NCBI GenBank assembly: GCA_903864375.1
Contig: CAIPFS010000069.1
Coordinates: 1 to 6,422, forward strand
Origin: an uncultured Verrucomicrobiota bacterium
GTDB taxonomy: Bacteria > Verrucomicrobiota > Verrucomicrobiia > Limisphaerales > UBA9464
Length of the DNA stretch: 6,422 nt
Reading direction: 5' to 3'
Shown here: in pieces, positions 1 through 6,305 of the stretch
How positions within the stretch are numbered: the first letter of the stretch is position 1
How the letters are laid out: every line of letters starts with the position of its first letter
Notes under the pieces: generated by a model
What the model was told of the DNA's origin: nothing
Database searches by the model: none
What the model saw: only the letters and a program-made list of their open reading frames with translations
Position numbers and translations under genes: made by a program

Positions 1-1809
1 ATGTCCGAGTTGGCCTTCAGCTACCGTCGGGGGGGACTGCATTTTCCCGCCTTGCGACTCTGGCTGGACGCGCCGACCGCCATTGGTCCCGGTGAGTCGG
101 TTTGCGTCACCCATGCCCACTCGGACCATACCGGGGCCCATGCCTCGGTCATCGTTTCCCCACCGACCCAAAAGTTGATGCGGGTGCGTGTCGCCGGCAA
201 ACGCGAGGAAAAAGTCCTCGATTACGGGGTCGCCCACCGTCTGGCCGATCTGGGTCCGCATCCGGCGGACTGTCAGACCGCGATCACCCTGCTGCCTGCC
301 GGTCATATCCTCGGGTCCTCCATGGTTTTTCTCCAGTCGGGGGAAGGTTCCCTGCTCTACACCGGCGATTTCAAACTGCGCCGCGGGCTGAGCGCCGAGT
401 CCTGCACTCCCCGGGAAGCCGACATTTTGATTATGGAAACGACCTTTGGTCGTCCCGAATACACCTTTCCTCCGTCCGAAACGGTCTGGGCGGGTGTGAT
501 TCGTTTTTGTCGTGAGGCCCTGGATAATGATGAGACGCCTGTGTTGCTCGGGTACTCTCTCGGCAAGGCTCAGGAAATCCTCAGTGGACTCGCCGGCTCC
601 GGACTTCCCATTGCGGTTGCCCCACCGGTGGCGCCGCTCTCGCATGTCTATGCAGAATGCGGCGTTCCCCTGCCCCCCGCCGAACGATGGGCGGGAGGAC
701 CGCTCCCGGGAAAGGTTCTGGTGGCCCCACCCGGTCAGAATGTAGCCGCCTTGCGTCAGAAACTCGGACCCTGCCGGTTGGCGGTATTGACCGGTTGGGC
801 GATGCAATCCGGTTGCCAGTATCGCTACGGGGCGGATATCGCATTCCCCATCAGCGACCACGCCGACTTTCCTGAACTGCTGGAGTTTGTTCGACAGGTG
901 CGTCCGAGAAAAATTTACACCTTGCACGGCTTTGCCGCCGATTTCTCCGTTCACCTCCGGGAGTTGGGGTTCGATGCCGAGCCGCTCAGCCAGGAAGACC
1001 AGTTGCACCTCGGCTTATCCCTCCCGCGCCCATTGTTGCCGGAGTCCATCCCATGCAGTCCCCGATCCGCCTCACAGCGAGAGGGCGACGAGACCCGGGG
1101 TCCCGAACCTGTCGGAGGATCCTTCCACGCTTTTGCCGCGATCAGCACCCGTCTGTCGGCGATTCCGCTGAAGGCGGAGAAGTTGTCCTGCCTGGCAGAG
1201 TATCTGCCCACGTTGGAACCTGAATCCCGCCGTTCGGTGGTGATCTGGTGGATGGGAGGACGGGCCGTGGGCCGTCGGGCGGGTGGCGGACGCTGGATCG
1301 CCGGCTGGTTGCGCCAGGCGCTCTCCCGGGCGTCCGGGATCCCGGAAGCGGAAATCCGTCGGATGGAGCTTTGCCACGGGGCCTTGGGAGAGGCGGTGTC
1401 CGATCTGTGGCTTCAGCGTGAAACCCCAATCGGATCTCCTCCTGCGATATCGCCCCAGCCGCTGGGCGTTCCAGAGGTCGATCGGCTGATTCAGGAATTC
1501 GACGATCGGGCCGGGGCGATGGCGAGGCAGCGGGAATGGGAGACGATTTTCAGTCGATGCCGGGCCGTGGAGGTCCGTGTGCTCATCGACATCCTCCTCG
1601 GGACGCTTCGGGTGGGGCTGAAGCCCGGGCCGATTGCGGGCGTTCTCGCCAGTGCTTGTCCGGGAGTGGGCGGCGACCTGATTCGATGGGGAATGGGTGG
1701 GGCGGCAGAGGAAGACACAACACGGGTGGAACGCGGGAGTTCTCCTGTCGCCGATCCGCAGCTCCGGCTCCCGGGACATGAATCCTGCTTGAGCCCGGTT
1801 GCCGACTGA
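1..1809 (+). CDS. Ligase-associated MBL-fold DNA exonuclease fused to an ATP-dependent DNA ligase N-terminal domain (no catalytic ligase domain)
   Basis: Residues about 1-340 form a metallo-beta-lactamase/beta-CASP-like nuclease. Visible motifs are HAHSDH (38-43, metal ligands H38, H40, D42, H43), AGHILGS (100-106), TGDF (121-124), ETTFG (146-150), ISDHADF (284-290) and LHG (308-310). This is the pattern of the exonuclease that accompanies an ATP-dependent ligase, an Lhr-type helicase and a metallophosphoesterase in bacterial DNA repair clusters. After a charged linker (about 345-375), residues about 376-565 resemble the helical DNA-binding N-terminal domain of ATP-dependent ligases: a FHAFAAIS start, WWMGGRAVGRR (416-426), and LLGTLRVGLKPG (532-543), equivalent to the family's 'ITGxLRVGV' stretch. 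The protein then ends in about 35 low-complexity residues. The nucleotidyltransferase domain with its KxDG lysine is absent, and the next gene begins 16 bp on. The ATG is the first base of the window, so an upstream start cannot be excluded. The exonuclease call is strong; the ligase-domain call is by motif and fold pattern only. Confidence 0.85.
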   Translation: MSELAFSYRRGGLHFPALRLWLDAPTAIGPGESVCVTHAHSDHTGAHASVIVSPPTQKLMRVRVAGKREEKVLDYGVAHRLADLGPHPADCQTAITLLPAGHILGSSMVFLQSGEGSLLYTGDFKLRRGLSAESCTPREADILIMETTFGRPEYTFPPSETVWAGVIRFCREALDNDETPVLLGYSLGKAQEILSGLAGSGLPIAVAPPVAPLSHVYAECGVPLPPAERWAGGPLPGKVLVAPPGQNVAALRQKLGPCRLAVLTGWAMQSGCQYRYGADIAFPISDHADFPELLEFVRQVRPRKIYTLHGFAADFSVHLRELGFDAEPLSQEDQLHLGLSLPRPLLPESIPCSPRSASQREGDETRGPEPVGGSFHAFAAISTRLSAIPLKAEKLSCLAEYLPTLEPESRRSVVIWWMGGRAVGRRAGGGRWIAGWLRQALSRASGIPEAEIRRMELCHGALGEAVSDLWLQRETPIGSPPAISPQPLGVPEVDRLIQEFDDRAGAMARQREWETIFSRCRAVEVRVLIDILLGTLRVGLKPGPIAGVLASACPGVGGDLIRWGMGGAAEEDTTRVERGSSPVADPQLRLPGHESCLSPVAD

Positions 1810-1825
1810 CGGATCGTACGCCGAC

Positions 1826-2908
1826 ATGAGCACGTTAAACTTTGCCCTGGTGGGATGTGGAGGCATCACCCTGCAGAACCATCTCCCCGGGTTGGCACTC
1901 TGCCCGGAGGTGCGGGTCACTGCATTGTGCGATGCCGATGCCGCCACTCTGGAACGAGCCCGGCAGCAGACGGGAGCCACGGTTGTTTCCACCGATTTTG
2001 AGCAAATCGTCACCCGGGATGATGTCCACGCTGTGATCATTGCCACGCCCAACCACACGCATGTGCCGGTGGCCCTGGCAGCCATTCGAAGCGGGAAGCA
2101 TGTGCTGTGTGAGAAGCCGCTCGCCCTCAGCGTTGCCGATGCCCGACGCCTGGCCGAGGCTGCGGAGATGGCCGGAGTGCGTCACATGACCGCATTCACC
2201 TACCGCTTTGTTCCCGCCATGCGCTATCTGGCCCATTTGATTTCACAGGGCGATCTGGGCCAGCCGTATCATTACCGATCCTGCCGCCTTCAGGATTGGG
2301 GAACGCGCGGCTTGGGATGGCGTCAGGTGAAGCAATGGGCCGGAACCGGTGAACTTGGCGACATGCTGAGCCATCGGATCGATTTTGCGCATCATCTGGT
2401 GGGTCCGATGCGCCGTCTGGTGGCCAACGTCAAAACCCTGACCCCGATCCGCGACGGCAAGCCCAATGACACCGATGACTGGGTTGCCATTCTCGCAGAA
2501 TTCAAAAACGATGCCACCGGCGTGCTGGAGAGCTCCAAACTGGCCAGCGGTCGAAATGAAAGCTGGCGAAGCCTGGATTATGTCGAGATCAACGGGAGCG
2601 AAGCCACGTTCGAGTTTACCACCGGTCGCTGGGATTCCCTCCAGCACGGTCGTCGGGGCGGTCCCGGCCTGCAAACCCTGTCGGTTCCCCGCGAATTTTG
2701 GACCTGGCCCGGATCCCCGCGCGACCCCGGGGCAGGGGACCCCCTCGTTGCCTTCCGCTACGATCAGGCGTTTGAATTCGTCGATGCCATTCGTCAGCAA
2801 CGTCCCTGCGCGGTGACCTTTGCCGACGGAGTGCGGTCCCAGGAGGTCATGGACGCCGCCATCCAGTCGGCCGCCCTCGGGAAATGGGTCGATATCTCCG
2901 GCTCGTGA
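1826..2908 (+). CDS. Gfo/Idh/MocA family NAD(P)-dependent oxidoreductase
   Basis: This is a complete 360-residue protein, the usual family length. The N-terminal Rossmann fold shows the dinucleotide motif GCGG (10-13), ATPNHTH (73-79) and the signature EKP (96-98), whose K97 is the catalytic lysine of the family. The C-terminal alpha/beta domain carries GELGDMLSHRIDFAHH (175-190), matching the family's GxxxDxGxHxxD motif, with D179 and H183 in the catalytic positions seen in inositol dehydrogenase. All key residues are present, so the enzyme looks active. Members oxidise or reduce sugars, inositols and related polyols in the cytoplasm; the substrate cannot be told from sequence. The tail (about 287-357, with PGSPRDP and FRYDQAFEFVDAI) is typical of members acting on sugar derivatives. 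I chose the ATG at 1826. A TTG at 1799 would extend it by nine residues into the end of the previous gene, before the conserved beta strand. No strong Shine-Dalgarno site is visible. Confidence 0.93.
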   Translation: MSTLNFALVGCGGITLQNHLPGLALCPEVRVTALCDADAATLERARQQTGATVVSTDFEQIVTRDDVHAVIIATPNHTHVPVALAAIRSGKHVLCEKPLALSVADARRLAEAAEMAGVRHMTAFTYRFVPAMRYLAHLISQGDLGQPYHYRSCRLQDWGTRGLGWRQVKQWAGTGELGDMLSHRIDFAHHLVGPMRRLVANVKTLTPIRDGKPNDTDDWVAILAEFKNDATGVLESSKLASGRNESWRSLDYVEINGSEATFEFTTGRWDSLQHGRRGGPGLQTLSVPREFWTWPGSPRDPGAGDPLVAFRYDQAFEFVDAIRQQRPCAVTFADGVRSQEVMDAAIQSAALGKWVDISGS

Positions 2909-3426
2909 GTGCCTCGGACGCCGGGTCGGCATCACCCGAATCGAACCCCAACGGACTTCTCTGTCCCGCCTGCGGGGAGTGGATTGAAACGGTGGGTGAC
3001 CCCGCCCGGATTCTTTGCGGAGCATGCGGGGTTCACCTGACGCTCAACGTGGCGGCCCGGAAGGTTCGCGACCAACTCCGGGCGCTGGATGCGGCCTGGC
3101 TGGTTCGTCGAAAGCCGTATTTGGTTCGGAACCGGCACGGGGAATGGGAGGAACCGGACACCTCTCCGGTCGGGTTCATCCTTCCGTTGATTCCCGGCAC
3201 CCTCTTCACCATGGTCGGAGCGGCCCTCGGGCGGCCCTCCCTTATGGTCACCGGTGCTCTGATCCTGGTGGTGGGCATCGGGTGGTCCGCCCGGCGCTGG
3301 AACGGATTGGAGCGGTTTCGCCGCGAGCAATTGCAGTACAAGGCGGAGCGTAGCCGGTTGTTGATGGACCTGGGGCGTGCCCAGCGCTCGTTCGCCGAGG
3401 GATCCGCCATCGATCGACCGTCATAA
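2884..3426 (+). CDS. Small zinc-ribbon protein with two membrane segments, function unknown
   Basis: The 180-residue protein (from the ATG) has a treble-clef or zinc-ribbon pair, CPAC (27-30) and CGAC (45-48), giving four cysteines for one zinc ion. A charged stretch follows, then two hydrophobic segments (about 97-115 and 119-136) separated by a short turn with R117. The C-terminal part (about 137-170) is rich in Arg, Glu and Leu and could form a cytoplasmic helix or coiled coil. A hairpin membrane protein with a cytoplasmic zinc ribbon is the likely layout. The ATG at 2884 overlaps the preceding oxidoreductase by 25 bp. An in-frame GTG at 2905 would overlap its stop codon as GTGA, a common translational-coupling arrangement, and is an equally good start. 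Neither has a clear ribosome binding site. I do not recognise a named family; the neighbours do not reveal the role. Confidence 0.8.
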   Translation: MGRYLRLVSASDAGSASPESNPNGLLCPACGEWIETVGDPARILCGACGVHLTLNVAARKVRDQLRALDAAWLVRRKPYLVRNRHGEWEEPDTSPVGFILPLIPGTLFTMVGAALGRPSLMVTGALILVVGIGWSARRWNGLERFRREQLQYKAERSRLLMDLGRAQRSFAEGSAIDRPS

Positions 3427-3482
3427 CCCCTTTCGCTTCCAAGTTGCCAAACCGTTCCTCCCCGGTATTCTCGACCCCGCTT

Positions 3483-3932
3483 ATGAAACTGAAATCTGCC
3501 CTTCCCCTTGCCACCGTCGTCCTGGGTTTCGTCGCCTTGATCGGTGGCGGATGTGCGACCGATTCCTCGTCTTCAGCTTCTTCGGTTTCCGTCCAGAAGT
3601 CGGGCTCATCGGTTCTTCGCGGAACTCTCTCCTATCCGGCTTCCGTCACCCTGCCAGCCGGTTCCACCGCAAATGTCGCCCTGGTTCGTTCGACCTACAT
3701 TGAGGAGACCGTCGACGTCCTCAATTCGGTGGTGATCAACCCGGCGGGTTCCAGCCCGATCGCGTTCGCGATTCCCTACGATGCCGCCTCCATCAAGCCA
3801 GGTGAACGCTACTCCGTGGCAGCCCGGGTGTTCTCCAACGGCAAGGTGATTTTGCGCTCCAACGCCTATCTGGTCTTCAATCTGGGCGGCCCCTCCAACG
3901 ACCTGGCCGTCCAACTGATTCCGGCGAATTAG
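3483..3932 (+). CDS. YbaY-family envelope lipoprotein
   Basis: From the ATG at 3483 the product has 149 residues. It begins MKLKS, then a hydrophobic stretch (6-20) and GGGC (21-24), followed by a Ser-rich linker (28-43). This is a lipoprotein signal peptide with C24 as the probable lipidated residue. The lipobox is imperfect, because Ile is at -4 and Gly at -3. Residues about 46-147 match the small beta-sandwich domain of YbaY/YscW-type proteins: RGTLSYPASVTLPAGS (46-61), a middle segment ending PIAFAIPYD (92-100), I104 KPGERYSVAARV (105-116) and a final strand pair with LGGPSNDLAVQL (134-145). YscW is a type III secretion pilot, but the domain is common as a lone envelope lipoprotein, and no secretion genes are visible here. 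A TTG at 3444 would add 13 residues ahead of the signal peptide and is less likely. The gap to the preceding gene is 56 bp; no ribosome binding site stands out. Confidence 0.78.
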   Translation: MKLKSALPLATVVLGFVALIGGGCATDSSSSASSVSVQKSGSSVLRGTLSYPASVTLPAGSTANVALVRSTYIEETVDVLNSVVINPAGSSPIAFAIPYDAASIKPGERYSVAARVFSNGKVILRSNAYLVFNLGGPSNDLAVQLIPAN

Positions 3933-3937
3933 TCTCC

Positions 3938-3950
3938 GGGCCTTCGGCCC
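3938..3950. terminator. Short GC hairpin after the lipoprotein gene, possible weak terminator
   Basis: GGGCC and GGCCC form a perfect 5-bp stem with a TTC loop, beginning 6 bp after the TAG of the lipoprotein gene, in the gap between convergent genes. No run of T follows on either strand, so it is not a classical intrinsic terminator. It may only stabilise the transcript end. Confidence 0.3.
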
Positions 3951-4064
3951 ACGCTCCAATGAATCGATAACGCGGCCCAGTGACGCGCCTCGATGACGCT
4001 GCCCCATTTCTCGGTCGGGCGTTTGGTCTCATAAGTAGCGCAGGACGGCGGCAGAGCAGACCCA

Positions 4065-5171
4065 TCATCGGCTGCGGCCGATGGCAATTACGATTCCGAC
4101 AAACGCCAGTACCGCGAGTACGGCGAGGACGATCTTGACCCAGCTCTTGGGATAATGGCCAGCCACGGACCCCGTATAACCGTTGACGAGGGCCTGATAC
4201 GACTTGCCGCGGAAGTCGTAGGTGAGCAGCCAGACCGGCACTAAAATGTGCTTGAACGTCTGCCCTGACCATTCGATGTCGACGTCCAGGGAACGGTGGG
4301 TGTCACCCGGGACGTCCCGGGCGCACATCTGCTCTGTCTTGGCCGCCATCGTTTGCCGACTCGCCTGTGCCGCCGCCAGTAGGTCCAGTTGGTACCGTTC
4401 AACCACCCATCCCGCGAGGAATCCTGCCTGATAAGGGACCAGTTCCTTGGTGGGGAAATCCTCAACCTCTCCCAGCAGGTCGCGGTCCACGCCCTTGGAG
4501 GCACACACCAACTCGTCGTCGAAGAAGTGGTCGAGGCTTCCCGAACTGGGAACCCAACGGGTCATCTGCACCTGGCGGGTTTGGCGGTTTCCATTTCCGT
4601 CGGTGTATTCCTCGGTGACGTAATAGTGGTAACCGCTCTCTGCGGTCCAATCCGCATGAACCTGGGCATCAAAGGTCCAGTAGGGGAGATAAATGCCCCG
4701 GACCCGATCCGTCAGGGCTCCGCTTTTGAGCGCCCGGGGTGCCCAAAATCGACCGGAATACCAGGCACGAATGGTGTCCCGGACCTGGGCTTCGCCCAAC
4801 TTGAACATGAGGAGACTCTCGGGGCGGAGGGACTCCTTGACCTCCTCATAAGGAACCAGGGCGGACGATCCGCAAAAGTCGCAGTTCTGGCCAACCCGGG
4901 CGGGATCAAAAACGGAAATGGCCTGACAACTCTGGCAGCGGACCTGCACCCGCTCGGTTTTCCATCCCCGTGAAGCATCTGGAATCTGCCGGAGGGCCTC
5001 CACCAGATCGTGCTCAACAATGGCCTCCCCGCCCTCGGGCCGGGTCTCCAGTTTTGCCGGAGACTCCGTTCCACAAAACCCACAAATCAACGCCTGGCGG
5101 GTGGGATTCCACGTGGCCTCGGCACCGCAGGCCGGACAACTGAATTTGGATTGGGCAACGGCTTCGGCCAT
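4065..5171 (-). CDS. Double zinc-ribbon protein with C-terminal membrane anchor, YdjG-like partner of SPFH protein
   Basis: This 368-residue protein has two tandem zinc ribbons: C12, C15, C30, C33 (CPAC, CGFC) and C79, C82, C97, C100 (CQSC, CDFC). Residues about 120-340 form a domain with the characteristic YLPYWTFDA (161-169) and ILVPVWLLTYDFRGKSY (309-325) strands. A single membrane helix (about 346-365) ends in GRSR, so most of the protein should sit in the cytoplasm. This layout matches B. subtilis YdjG, which anchors the SPFH protein YdjI and PspA at the membrane. The adjacent upstream gene here encodes an SPFH protein, which supports the match. Such proteins are often mislabelled as primosomal protein N' because of the zinc ribbons; there is no helicase domain here. 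The gap from the SPFH gene is 45 bp, so the two are probably co-transcribed. The start lacks a Shine-Dalgarno site: the leader is pyrimidine-rich. Confidence 0.88.
   Translation of the reverse strand: MAEAVAQSKFSCPACGAEATWNPTRQALICGFCGTESPAKLETRPEGGEAIVEHDLVEALRQIPDASRGWKTERVQVRCQSCQAISVFDPARVGQNCDFCGSSALVPYEEVKESLRPESLLMFKLGEAQVRDTIRAWYSGRFWAPRALKSGALTDRVRGIYLPYWTFDAQVHADWTAESGYHYYVTEEYTDGNGNRQTRQVQMTRWVPSSGSLDHFFDDELVCASKGVDRDLLGEVEDFPTKELVPYQAGFLAGWVVERYQLDLLAAAQASRQTMAAKTEQMCARDVPGDTHRSLDVDIEWSGQTFKHILVPVWLLTYDFRGKSYQALVNGYTGSVAGHYPKSWVKIVLAVLAVLAFVGIVIAIGRSR
4067..4082 (-). other. Perfect 6-bp inverted repeat overlapping the stop of the double zinc-ribbon gene
   Basis: ATCGGC and GCCGAT flank a 4-base loop. 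The hairpin spans the last codons and the stop codon region of the - strand gene. No T-run follows in the direction of transcription, so a terminator role is only possible. It may simply be a chance result of GC-rich coding sequence. Confidence 0.25.
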
Positions 5172-5216
5172 GTCGAAGGAGGGGCAGGGTGGGAAGAAAG
5201 GTGCCGACGACGGAGT

Positions 5217-6296
5217 CTAGTTTTTCAAAAACTCTTCAAGAGCCGTCCGGGTGATCCGCCATTGGCTGCCGATCTTTTTCCCCTTCAAGGATCCGTCGGT
5301 CAGAATCGCCAGAACATCCTGCTCCTCCACCCCCAACTGGCGGGCCACATCCTGCGGGGTCAGCAGTTCCGCCGACGCCGCGACCGGCGGAGCCGGAGGT
5401 GCCGGGACCGCGGCGGTCACAGCCGCAGGGGAACCGCCCCCCGCGATACCGCCGGGTTGAGCCATCATCTGCTGGGCAATGCCGAAGCCGACGGCCAGTT
5501 CGGCGGCGGTTCCACCCACCCCTCCCTGGCCTTTGCCCAAGCCTTCGGCCAGCTGAAATTTGACGTAATCATTGAGGTTTCCCACCGCTCCCATGCTCGA
5601 GCGCTTGTCGATGGCCTGCTCGACTTCGGCCGGAACACTAACGTTTTCAACGATGAAACTGCCCAGCTCCAGGCCGTACTTGCTTTGAAGGATGGGATTC
5701 AGGACCGGCAGCAGGGCTGATCCCAGCTCGCTGTAACGCGTGGCGATTTCCAATACGGGAAGCTTGGACGTCGCCACCGCCTCGGTGAAGACGCTGACCA
5801 GGCGCGACCGCATGGTGTCCTGGAATTCCTCCAGACGGAAATGGGCGTCGGTCCCGGCAACCTCCTTGAGGAAGGTCTTGGGGTCGACCACTCTGAAATC
5901 GTAAGTCCCAAAGGCCCGAACCCGGACCATGCCGAAGTCGGCATCCCGCATCAGAATGGGGTTCGACGTTCCCCACTTGTTTCCAGTGAAAAGCCGGGTG
6001 GTGACGTAGTAAACGTCAGCCTTGAACGGTGACTCAAAACCGTATTTCCAACCTTGGAGTTGGGAAAGGACCGGGATGTTGTCGGTCACCAGGGTGTGTT
6101 TGCCCGGGCCAAAGGTATCGCCGAACTGACCCAGATAAACGAATTGCGCCACCTGGGATTCGCGGACAATCAGTTGCGCCCCCCGCTTGATTTCCTTTTC
6201 AACGTCGGGGAATCGCCAGCTCAAGGTGTCGCGCGAATCATCCTCCCACTGGATGATTTCGATCAGCTGTGACTTAATGTAATCAAAGATACCCAT
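5217..6296 (-). CDS. SPFH-domain protein (YdjI / virion-core-protein-like) with C-terminal excisionase-type helix-turn-helix
   Basis: The 359-residue protein starts MGIFDYIKSQLIEIIQWEDD, the usual beginning of the YdjI branch of SPFH proteins. The SPFH domain runs from about 28 to 240: IKRGAQLIVRESQVAQFVYL (36-55), FGPGKHTL (62-69), RVRAFGTYDFRVVDPKTFLK (125-144) and YGLELGSFIVENVSVPAEVE (207-226). There is no N-terminal signal or membrane helix, so membrane attachment probably relies on a partner. An Ala/Gly/Pro-rich linker (about 257-309) leads to residues 311-358, which look like an excisionase/MerR-type winged helix: LLTPQDVARQLGV, then KKIGSQWRITRTALEEFLKN (340-359). SPFH proteins form ring or cage oligomers that organise membrane zones; YdjI acts with YdjG and PspA in the envelope stress response of B. 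subtilis. The YdjG-like gene follows 45 bp downstream. The start is supported by an AGGA site 5 bp upstream. Confidence 0.9.
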   Translation of the reverse strand: MGIFDYIKSQLIEIIQWEDDSRDTLSWRFPDVEKEIKRGAQLIVRESQVAQFVYLGQFGDTFGPGKHTLVTDNIPVLSQLQGWKYGFESPFKADVYYVTTRLFTGNKWGTSNPILMRDADFGMVRVRAFGTYDFRVVDPKTFLKEVAGTDAHFRLEEFQDTMRSRLVSVFTEAVATSKLPVLEIATRYSELGSALLPVLNPILQSKYGLELGSFIVENVSVPAEVEQAIDKRSSMGAVGNLNDYVKFQLAEGLGKGQGGVGGTAAELAVGFGIAQQMMAQPGGIAGGGSPAAVTAAVPAPPAPPVAASAELLTPQDVARQLGVEEQDVLAILTDGSLKGKKIGSQWRITRTALEEFLKN

Positions 6297-6301
6297 AGTG
6301 T

Positions 6302-6305
6302 TCCT
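6302..6305 (-). promoter_or_regulatory. Ribosome binding site of the SPFH gene
   Basis: On the - strand the sequence reads CCAGGAACACTATGGG. AGGA lies 5 bases before the ATG at 6296. It is the clearest Shine-Dalgarno site in the window and fixes the start of the SPFH gene. The rest of 6297-6422 should hold the promoter of this operon, but I could not recognise convincing -35 and -10 boxes. Confidence 0.6.

Noticed and set aside
1690..1830. A frameshift or an alternative frame that could hold the missing ligase catalytic domain.
   Set aside because: Only 16 bp separate the stop from the next gene, and no frame here contains KxDG or other ligase motifs, so a simple frameshift cannot explain the missing domain.
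1072..2085. Open frame of 337 codons on the - strand across the end of the exonuclease/ligase gene and the start of the oxidoreductase gene.
   Set aside because: It spans two well-supported + strand genes, has Arg/Pro-rich, unstructured composition and shows no domain motif. Long antisense frames are expected in GC-rich coding sequence.
2243..3025. Open frame of 260 codons on the - strand opposite the oxidoreductase gene.
   Set aside because: It is the mirror of a gene with all catalytic motifs, and its own product has no recognisable fold or start signal.
4065..5171. Primosomal protein N' (PriA-like helicase) as identity of the double zinc-ribbon gene.
   Set aside because: The cysteine pairs can mislead to that name, but there are no Walker A or B helicase motifs, and the length, C-terminal anchor and SPFH neighbour fit a YdjG-like adaptor.
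5010..5720. Open frame of 236 codons on the + strand opposite the SPFH and zinc-ribbon genes.
   Set aside because: It crosses the boundary of two genes that both match known families. The product is Arg/Gly-rich with no motif. The AAGGAGG on the + strand at 5176-5182 is followed by only a short frame (a GTG at 5189) and is taken as chance.
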